From Gemmatimonadaceae bacterium (GTDB taxonomy: Bacteria > Gemmatimonadota > Gemmatimonadetes > Gemmatimonadales > Gemmatimonadaceae), in the NCBI GenBank assembly GCA_019689955.1, contig JADGGM010000283.1, positions 1 through 5,084 on the forward strand: DNA of 5,084 nt. The letters run 5' to 3'. Below the pieces are notes generated by a model, which made no database searches, was not told where the DNA came from, and saw only the letters and a list, made by a program, of their open reading frames with translations. Of this stretch, positions 1 to 5,084 are shown one piece after another (positions within the stretch are counted from its first letter, which is position 1; every line of letters begins with the position of its first letter). Both the position numbers and the translations under genes were made by a program.

Positions 1-139
1 CGGCCGGCGCCTCGCGCGCACCCTCCGGCCCGCGAGGGCGCGCGCGAGGGATGGACAATGCGCGCACGTCGATGCGCTCGACCGTGCGGGCGCTCACCAG
101 GCGCGGATGCGGGGGCTCGGAGCGGCGGCGGTGGGGCAT
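1..139 (-). CDS. Start of a downstream gene, cut by the window edge; possibly the FDH membrane subunit
   Basis: An ATG at 139-137 shares one base with the UGA of the beta subunit gene (UGAUG), an arrangement typical of translational coupling. The frame stays open for 46 codons to the left edge, with G or C at most third positions. The visible residues are Arg/Pro-rich (MPHRRRSEPPHPRLVSARTV at the start), with no membrane segment or motif yet. No clear Shine-Dalgarno precedes it. By operon order in related FDH loci, a membrane quinone-oxidising subunit (NrfD/PsrC-like or FdnI-like) or an FdhD/FdhE accessory protein would be expected. Nothing in the visible residues decides between them. A strong hairpin at 10-49 leaves some chance that this is not coding. 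Confidence 0.5.
   Translation of the reverse strand, partial: MPHRRRSEPPHPRLVSARTVERIDVRALSIPRARPRGPEGAREAPA
10..49 (-). repeat. Long, nearly perfect inverted repeat (16-bp RNA stem)
   Basis: Arms at 10-19 and 40-49 (CCTCGCGCGC and its complement) are perfect. An inner pair, 21-25 with 34-38 (CCCTC/GAGGG), continues the stem around an eight-base loop at 26-33. The one mismatch on the plus strand (20/39) becomes a G-U pair on the minus-strand transcript, giving an unbroken 16-pair stem. No U-run follows before the window edge, so a classic intrinsic terminator is not evident. It lies 90 bases past the end of the beta subunit gene. Confidence 0.6.
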
Positions 140-1179
140 CAGTCGTCTCGCGTGCCGGCGGCGGCGAGCATCGCCGCCGCGACGAGCCCGGCGGCCGCAA
201 CGAGCCCCGCGGCCAGCCCGCGCCCCGTCGCGTTCGAGGGACGCGCGGGCGCCGGGGGAAGGTTGTACACCTCGGGGCGGTCGATGAGCAGGAAGAAGCA
301 GTTGAGCCCCGCGAGCGCCGTGGTGTCGCACTCGTCCTCGAGCACGCCATCGGTGCCGTACAGGTAGGCGGGGATCCCGCGCTCGCGCAGCTCGCGCACG
401 CGAACGCGGGCGCGCGCGAGGAGCTCGTCCACAGGACCGAACTGGATCGAGTCGGTGGGGCACGCCTTGGCGCACGCGGGCTCGAGGCCGTCCGCCAGGC
501 GATCGGAGCACAGCGTGCACTTGTGCGCCTTGCCGTCTCCCTGATGGTCCACGTCGATCACGCCGAACGGGCACGCGGCCACGCAGTATCCGCAGCCGTT
601 GCAGACGTCTTGCTGCACGTACACCGCGTCGAACGTGGTGCGCACGATCGAGCCGGTGGGGCACGCCTCGAGGCACGGGGCGTGGCGGCAGTGTTTGCAC
701 ACGTCGGACATGAAGATCCACCGCTGCCCCGGGCGCGCCCACTGCTCGCTCGCGGTGAGGTTTCCCCACGGGACCAGCTCCGCGGGGAGGTTGGCGCGCA
801 GCGTCGCGGCGTCCACGACCGGGGGCTCGACCTCGGCGAAGCGGTCGCGGTCGAACTGCTCGATGAACGCCACGTGCCGCCAGGTGGCCGCCGAGAGCTG
901 GCGCGTGTTGTCGTACGACGCGCCGGAGAGGGCGAAGTCGTCGGCCGGGAGGTTGTTCCACTGCTTGCACGCGACCTCGCACGCCTTGCACCCGATGCAC
1001 AGCGTGGTGTCGGTGAAGAACCCGTACGCGCGGCCGGGCGTGATGCGCGCGCCGGAGGTGCGCGGCGACTCCTCCCCCGATCCGTCGGGGCGGAGCGCGG
1101 AGAAGGGGGGCGCGACCGGGTGGTGCGTGGTCGCGGGGCCGCTCGCCGCGCCGCCGCGGGGTTCATCGCGATGCACCAT
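139..1179 (-). CDS. fdnH: Formate dehydrogenase iron-sulfur (beta) subunit
   Basis: Ferredoxin-like electron-transfer subunit that takes electrons from the catalytic subunit. The 346 residues contain four Cys clusters, each positioned for a 4Fe-4S centre: Cys61/64/67/71 (CIGCKACEVAC), Cys161/164/169/173, Cys193/196/199/203 (CNGCGYCVAAC) and Cys221/224/236/240. This is the FdnH/HybA-type layout. The segment between clusters I and II is about 90 residues, longer than the roughly 60 I recall for E. coli FdnH (294 residues in all). An Ala/Gly-rich hydrophobic stretch at 321-342 is the single C-terminal membrane anchor expected of the family. The first 50 residues are Pro/Ser/Gly-rich, with no signal peptide and no conserved motif. 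The ATG lies within the end of the catalytic gene (17-base overlap) and has GGAGGG (1192-1187) seven bases ahead, so this start is well supported. It ends in UGA, whose last base is the first base of the next ATG. Confidence 0.95.
   Translation of the reverse strand: MVHRDEPRGGAASGPATTHHPVAPPFSALRPDGSGEESPRTSGARITPGRAYGFFTDTTLCIGCKACEVACKQWNNLPADDFALSGASYDNTRQLSAATWRHVAFIEQFDRDRFAEVEPPVVDAATLRANLPAELVPWGNLTASEQWARPGQRWIFMSDVCKHCRHAPCLEACPTGSIVRTTFDAVYVQQDVCNGCGYCVAACPFGVIDVDHQGDGKAHKCTLCSDRLADGLEPACAKACPTDSIQFGPVDELLARARVRVRELRERGIPAYLYGTDGVLEDECDTTALAGLNCFFLLIDRPEVYNLPPAPARPSNATGRGLAAGLVAAAGLVAAAMLAAAGTRDD
158..180 (-). repeat. Ten-base perfect hairpin at the end of the beta subunit gene
   Basis: Bases 158-167 and 171-180 are perfect complements around a three-base loop. 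They encode the run Ala-Ala-Ala-Met-Leu-Ala-Ala-Ala in the membrane anchor. GCG codons on one side and GCC codons on the other make the palindrome, so protein composition may explain it. It ends 16 bases before the stop codon and next start. Confidence 0.4.
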
Positions 1180-4100
1180 CGCCGTTCCCTCCCCCTCCCC
1201 CTCGGTCGCCGCGGCGGCCGGGGCGGATGTTGCAGGTGAGCACCTTGCCCTCGTGGATCGACACGTTGGGGTCGGCCACCATCGAGACCAGCACGTTCGC
1301 CGAGTCTCCCGTGGCGATCCCGTCCTCGCCGAAGTGCCAGGGGAAGCCGATCTGATGGACCACGCGCCCCTGCACCGAGAGCGGGCGCATGCGCCGCGTG
1401 ACGATGGCGCGGGCTTCGGCGGCGCCGCGCGCGGTGGTGACCGTCACCCAGCCGAGGTGCGCGATCCCGAGCGACGCCGCGAGCTCCGGGTCCACCTCCA
1501 CGAACGCGCCCGGCTGCAGCTCGGAGAGCCAGCTGTTCCAGCGCGTCATCCCGCCGCCGGTGTGATGCTCGGTGAGGCGGTACGTGGTGAGCACGTACGG
1601 GTAGCGCGGGTCGGCGACGCCGTTGTAGGGGTTCCCGGGGACGTCCCAGTGCTTCGCCTCCGGGTTGCGGTCGGTCTCGGTGTAGAGCGCGTTGTGCACG
1701 GGGGTCTCCCACGGCTCGTAGTGCGTGGGGAGCGGGCCGTCCTTCATCCCGAAGGGGAAGAAGAGCCACCCTTTCCCGTCCGGCTTCATCACGAAGGGGG
1801 AGTCCCCCGCGATCGCCGCCATCCCCCCGGCGTCGCGGTCGCCGGGATCATCGGGGCGCTTGTCGAGCGGGAAGTCGGGGGAGTCGAGGCCGGTCCAGTG
1901 GCCGCGCTCTTCGTCCCACCACACGTACCGCTTGGCCTCGGACCAGGGGCGTCCCCACGGGTCCGCGGAGGCGCGATTGTAGAGGAGGCGGACGTTGTGC
2001 GGCCACGAGAACCCCCACCCGGGGGAGACGTAGTCGTCCGGCTCGCGCGCCGCGGCGCGGTTGGTGCCGGGGTGGATGCCGCTGTAGATCCAGCAGCCGC
2101 ACGCGGTGCTGCCGTCGTCGCGCAGCTCGTCGAACCCGTGGAGCTGCACGCGGGCGCTCCAGGTGGGCGCCCACCGATAGCCGTTGATCTCGCGGAGCAC
2201 GAAGTCGATGTCGGGATCGTCGTGCGGGCCGCGGGTGGGATAGTCCCAGGTGAGCGCCTGAATGGGGCGGTCGCGCGGGTCGCGCGAGCCGGCGTAGAGG
2301 CGCTTGAGCCGACGCGCGAGGTGATGGATGAACCAGGCGTCGGAGCGCGCATCGCGCGGCGGCTCGACGGCTTTGTCGTGCCACTGGATGAGGCGGTGGG
2401 TGTTGGTGAAGGAGCCGTCCTTCTCCACCACGGTGGCGGCGGGGAGGACGAACACCTCGGTCGCGCACGTCTCCGGCGCCTTGCGCCACACCATCGCGCT
2501 CTCGGTGAGGAAGATGTCGCGCACCACGAGCCAGCGCAGCTTGCGCATCCCGTCACGCGCGTAGCCGGCGTTCGGGCCGCCCACGGCGGGGTTCTGCCCC
2601 ATGAGGACGAGCCCCTCCAGCGTCCGCTCGTGCATCGCGACGAACATCGGGAAGTGCGAGTGGTCGCCGGTGATGTGCGGAAGGAAGTCGTACCCGAAGT
2701 CGTTCTCCGGCGTGGCGGCGTCGCCGTAGTACGCTTTGAGGAGGGAGACGAGATATCGTCGCATGTACGCCCACTGCCCCGCCGAGCCGCCTTCGTTGGC
2801 GATGTAGTCGTCGAGGGTGGCGTGCGTGGCGAGGTGGGTGGGCATGGGGAGGTAGCCCGGGAGGAGGTCGTAGAGCGTCGGGATGTCGGTGGAGCCCTGG
2901 ATGGTGGCGTGGCCGCGCAGCGCCTGGATCCCGCCGCCGGGGCGACCGATGTTGCCGAGCAGGAGCTGTAGGATCGCGGCGGCGGCGATGATCTGCGGGC
3001 CGGTGGTGTGCTGGGTCCACCCGACGGCGTAGGCGATGTTGGTGGTGCGGTCGCTCCCGGAATTCTCCAGCATCGTCTCGGCCACGCGCACGATCTGCTC
3101 GGCCGGGACGCCGCAGATGGCGGAGACGGCCTCGGGGGTGTAGCTCGCGAAGTGGCGATCGAGGATGCGGAGCACGCACCGCGGGTTCGTGAGCGTCTCG
3201 TCGCGGGGCGGCGGCCCGCCGATGGTGCGCCCGCCGTGCACGCTGTCCGACTGCATCGACATGAAGGCGCAGAGCTCCTTGTAGTGCGCGTTGAGGTGGA
3301 CCACGCGCTGCGTCCCCTCGTACTGCCAGCTATCGGGGCAGTACCAGTCTCCTTCCCATCCGGAGAAGTAGCCGCCGAGCTCCGAGACGTCGCGGAAGTC
3401 GCGCTCGACGATGGTGGCGGCGTTGGTGAAGTGGAGGACGTAGTCCCGGAAGAACGGGTCGTTCGCCCACCGCTCGCTCCGCAGGACGAGGTGGATGAGC
3501 GCACCGAGGAAGGCGATGTCGGTGCCGGCGCGGATCTGGACGTACTGAGTGGCGCACGCGGAGGTGCGGCTGAACCGCGGGTCCACGTGGATGATCTCGG
3601 CGCCGTGCTCGCGGGCGCGCATGACGAAGCGGAACCCCACGGGGTGACACTCGGCGAAGTTCGACCCCATGATGAGGATGCAGTTCGCGTTCGCGAGGTC
3701 GCGGATGAAGGTGGTCGCGCCGCCACGTCCGAGTGGGGTCCCCAGACCGGGGACGGTGGCGGAGTGTCATATCCGGGCCTGGTTCTCGACGAACACGATT
3801 CCTGCGCCGACGCACAGTTTCTTGATGAGGTAGTTCTCCTCGTTGTCGAGCGCGGCGCCGCCGAGGAACCCGATCGCGGGGGTGTGGCGCACGATGCGGC
3901 CGGCGTCGTCGCGGTCGATGAAGGTGCGATCGCGCGTCTCGCGCACGAGGTGCGCGATGCGGCGCATGGCCCACTCGAGGTCGACGGGCTCCCAGGTGGT
4001 GCCGTACGGCCGGCGATGGAGCGCGGTGGTGAGCCGGTCGGGGTTGACGGTGTACTGGAAGGTGTCGGCGCCTTTGGGGCAGAGGGTGCCCTGGTTGATG

Positions 4101-4342
4101 GGGCTTTCGGGGTTCCCCTCGATGTCGATCACCTCGTCGTTGCGCACGTGGACGAGGGTGCCGCAGCCGACGGCGCAGTAGGGGCAGACGCTGGCGACGG
4201 TGCGGACGTCGTGCAGGCGGGAGTGAAGCGAGCGAGTGCGCGCGGTGAGGGCGGCCTCGCCGAGCGGGGTTCCGCGGAGCTGTTGGGCAACGGGCCAGCG
4301 TGCGAGCGCCTCCCCGACCTTGCGCAGCGTGCGACGGAGCAT
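1163..4342 (-). CDS. fdnG: Formate dehydrogenase catalytic (alpha) subunit, selenocysteine-containing
   Basis: Oxidises formate to CO2 at a Mo/W-bis(molybdopterin guanine dinucleotide) centre and passes electrons to the beta subunit. The 1059-residue product requires the UGA at 3769-3767 to be read as Sec192. Both halves are in one frame (99 bases from UGA to the next Met) and align through the junction with E. coli FdnG/FdoG (about 1015 residues, Sec196). Visible parts: the 4Fe-4S binding Cys53, Cys56, Cys60 and Cys88 with Lys90 (CPYCAVGCG, GTLCPKG); Asn-Gln-Ala-Arg-Ile-Sec-His at 187-193; His-Pro-Val-Gly-Phe at 233; Gly-Trp-Thr-Gln-His at 441; Leu-Arg-Gly-His with Arg476, the likely catalytic Arg, in the pterin-binding core; and a C-terminal molybdopterin-binding domain from about 915 (TTYRLTEHHT at 919, HQIGFPWHFG at 996). 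There is no Tat signal: the first 50 residues lack a hydrophobic stretch. The Gly-rich last 15 residues are encoded by the next gene's ribosome-binding tract. The start has GGAGG (4353-4349) six bases ahead. The gene overlaps the beta subunit gene by 17 bases and ends in UGA. Confidence 0.96.
1185..1203 (-). promoter_or_regulatory. Purine tract with tandem Shine-Dalgarno copies for the beta subunit gene
   Basis: The mRNA reads GAGGGGGAGGGGGAGGGAA here, with three successive GAGGG units, the last placed seven bases before the beta subunit ATG. It lies inside the catalytic gene, where it encodes a Gly-rich tail past the conserved end of that protein. It probably gives efficient re-initiation at the overlap. 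Confidence 0.65.
3720..3769 (-). promoter_or_regulatory. Bacterial SECIS element (SelB-binding mRNA hairpin)
   Basis: On the mRNA, counting the U of UGA as base 1, bases 16-21 (GUCCCC; 3754-3749) pair perfectly with bases 27-32 (GGGGAC; 3743-3738) around the five-base loop GGUCU (3748-3744). GGUCU at bases 22-26 is the loop sequence and spacing I recall for E. coli fdhF, where SelB contacts the apical G/U. A U at base 17 matches the position of the bulged U in fdhF, although here it can pair with A31. Outside this, CCGCCAC (3762-3756) is complementary to GUGGCGG (3726-3720) and can close a lower stem. The element lies wholly in coding sequence, so loop and stem also specify Pro-Gly-Leu-Gly. 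Confidence 0.93.
3767..3769 (-). other. In-frame UGA read as selenocysteine (Sec192)
   Basis: The UGA falls precisely at the catalytic Sec/Cys position of the family, between Gln-Ala-Arg-Ile and the conserved His193. It is followed at once by a SECIS-like hairpin. Family homology continues without a gap on both sides, so this is neither a stop nor a decay mutation. In Cys-type relatives this codon would be UGC or UGU. Decoding would need SelB, tRNA-Sec, SelA and SelD encoded elsewhere in the genome. Confidence 0.96.
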
Positions 4343-4365
4343 GATCGCCCTCCGGTGGGGCGATC
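4343..4365 (-). promoter_or_regulatory. Perfect inverted repeat covering the ribosome binding site of the catalytic gene
   Basis: On the transcript, GAUCGCCC (4365-4358) and GGGCGAUC (4350-4343) are perfect 8-base complements around a seven-base loop CACCGGA. The 3' arm ends directly at the ATG of the catalytic gene. The Shine-Dalgarno GGAGG (4353-4349) lies half in the loop and half in the 3' arm, so a folded leader would partly hide it. It is not a terminator, because no U-run follows. It could be an RNA translation control or a DNA palindrome bound by a protein. The rest of the 54-base gap (4366-4396) shows only a repeated GGATC. Confidence 0.6.
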
Positions 4366-4396
4366 CTGGCGCGCAAGATCCATGCGGGGGGTGCGA

Positions 4397-4954
4397 CTAC
4401 TCGCCGTCTTCCTCCAAGGGGCCGAAGAAGAAGGCGCGTCCGCGCTCTTCACGGGCGTCGAGGAGATCGCGTCCGGCGGTCATCTGGGAGGCGATCTCCG
4501 GCTCGCCGAGGTCGCGGAGGAGCTGGGCCCACTGGCGATCGAACTCGTTGTCCCACGCCTGCTGGAGTGATTCCCACTCGGTGGGGCCGGTGCCGACGGA
4601 CCAGGTTTCGTCCTCGCTCAGCCCGTGCTCGCGTTCGATGGCCTCGATGCGCGCCATGAGGTCGGTGAGGGTGGGGTCGGTGAAGACACGTGTGCCGACC
4701 ATCTCCTCGGTGAAGATCATGACGAGGTAGGTAAACTCGTCGTCGTCGAGCTGGCCGAGGTCGTGCAGGACTTGCGCGCCCTTGACCCATTCGACGCCCA
4801 TGGCCGCGTCCTGCTCGATGGAGAGTCGGATGGCGGCGAAGAGGGAGCGAGCCTCGTCGGTCCCGGCGAGCTCCACGAGCGCGGCGAGCGCTTCGGCCGG
4901 GGAGGGTGCGTCGCTGTCGGCCGTGGAGAGTCGCCGAGTGTGCATTCGGGCCAT
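4397..4954 (-). CDS. Small acidic protein of unknown function, first gene before formate dehydrogenase
   Basis: I do not recognise this family. The chosen ATG (4954-4952) gives 185 residues and follows GAGGGG (4963-4958), a good ribosome binding site though close. The frame is open further upstream to a TTG at 5026, but that extension is low-complexity and looks like leader. The protein has no cysteine, no membrane segment and no signal peptide. It is rich in Asp and Glu and appears mostly helical from about residue 18 onward. Five tryptophans (56, 118, 127, 134, 142) include a cluster around Trp-Glu-Ser-Leu and Gln-Trp-Ala-Gln. The tail is Phe-Phe-Phe-Gly-Pro-Leu then acidic. It ends in UAG, 54 bases before the catalytic FDH gene on the same strand, so co-transcription is likely. 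A role as a chaperone, assembly or regulatory partner of the dehydrogenase is inferred only from position. Lack of cysteines argues against the zinc-binding FdhE family and against an electron carrier. High confidence that it is coding, low on function. Confidence 0.8.
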   Translation of the reverse strand: MARMHTRRLSTADSDAPSPAEALAALVELAGTDEARSLFAAIRLSIEQDAAMGVEWVKGAQVLHDLGQLDDDEFTYLVMIFTEEMVGTRVFTDPTLTDLMARIEAIEREHGLSEDETWSVGTGPTEWESLQQAWDNEFDRQWAQLLRDLGEPEIASQMTAGRDLLDAREERGRAFFFGPLEEDGE

Positions 4955-5084
4955 GAACCCCTCGTTGCGCGGCGGAGCGAGGGGGGAACCCTCGCCGGCC
5001 GCGCCTGAAGCGTGAGCGGGCCGCAACTGGGCCTGCCAATCTGCGGCATGCGAGCCGCCGAGGCAACCACGGGCGGGCGGGGGG
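4955..5084 (-). promoter_or_regulatory. Leader of the first gene; possible weak promoter
   Basis: This stretch upstream of the first ATG shows no other supported gene. A weak sigma-70-like pair is present on the minus strand: TTGCCT (5066-5061) and CAGATT (5043-5038), separated by 17 bases. Only four and three of six positions match consensus. The operon promoter may equally lie beyond the right edge. The only clear signal is the GAGGGG ribosome binding site at 4963-4958. Confidence 0.2.

Noticed and set aside
1185..1203. A G-quadruplex in the GAGGGGG repeat
   Set aside because: Only three G-runs of three or more are present, so a standard four-run quadruplex within the tract is not supported.
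599..2971. A 790-codon open frame on the plus strand, antisense to both FDH genes
   Set aside because: It is an open shadow frame caused by high GC. It overlaps two genes with clear family motifs, and its product is low-complexity Arg/Gly/Val/Glu with no recognisable domain.
3767..4342. Reading the N-terminal piece as a separate truncated protein or pseudogene
   Set aside because: The frame continues after the UGA with unbroken homology, and the UGA is at the Sec site with a SECIS hairpin behind it.
4262..4342. Arg-Arg-Thr-Leu-Arg-Lys near the alpha subunit N-terminus as a Tat signal
   Set aside because: The spacing resembles a twin-arginine motif, but no hydrophobic stretch or cleavage site follows. 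The next residues are charged or polar up to the first Cys motif.
4343..4365. The inverted repeat as an intrinsic terminator after the first gene
   Set aside because: It runs straight into the next start codon with no U-tract, and it contains that gene's Shine-Dalgarno.
3008..4570. A 520-codon open frame on the plus strand
   Set aside because: It is antisense to the catalytic subunit, including the Sec region, and has shadow-like composition (Val/Asp/Gly/Ala) with no motif.
4397..5026. A longer 209-residue form of the first protein from a TTG start
   Set aside because: The extra 24 residues are low-complexity and the TTG has no good ribosome binding site, whereas the ATG at 4954 follows GAGGGG.
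5023..5038. A sigma-54-like element, TGGCAG...GTTGC, upstream of the first gene
   Set aside because: The GG and GC dinucleotides are 11 bases apart instead of the required 10. Sigma-54 spacing is strict, so this is treated as chance.

Overview
The window is very GC-rich bacterial DNA in which every supported gene lies on the minus strand, so the operon reads from right to left. It holds most of a selenocysteine-dependent formate dehydrogenase operon. The order of transcription is: a small acidic protein of unknown function (4954-4397); the catalytic molybdenum/tungsten subunit (4342-1163); the 4Fe-4S electron-transfer subunit (1179-139); and the first 46 codons of a further gene that runs off the left edge (139-1).

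The central point is that the catalytic subunit is one gene, although simple translation splits it into a 191-residue piece and an 835-residue piece. An in-frame UGA at 3769-3767 sits exactly where formate dehydrogenases carry their catalytic selenocysteine (Asn-Gln-Ala-Arg-Ile-Sec-His). It is followed by a hairpin with a GGUCU loop, the hallmark of a bacterial SECIS element. Read through, the protein is 1059 residues with Sec192. A second UGA (1165-1163) ends the same gene, so the host must distinguish the two by context.

Formate would be oxidised to CO2 at the Mo/W-bis-pterin centre. Electrons would pass through the 4Fe-4S cluster of the alpha subunit to the four clusters of the beta subunit. 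They would then probably reach a membrane subunit encoded by the cut-off gene, or a quinone or other acceptor. The alpha subunit resembles E. coli FdnG/FdoG over its whole length but has no Tat signal peptide. From memory, its N-terminus and Sec region look closer to the forms found in Actinobacteria. This suggests a cytoplasm-facing enzyme held to the membrane by the C-terminal helix of the beta subunit.

Taxonomy cannot be fixed from the window. High GC and this FDH subtype fit Actinomycetota, Myxococcota, Gemmatimonadota or similar lineages. No RNA genes, mobile elements or CRISPR arrays are visible. The enzyme itself is a known type. The less explained parts are the unknown first gene, a perfect hairpin overlapping the ribosome binding site of the catalytic gene, and a very strong hairpin near the left edge.
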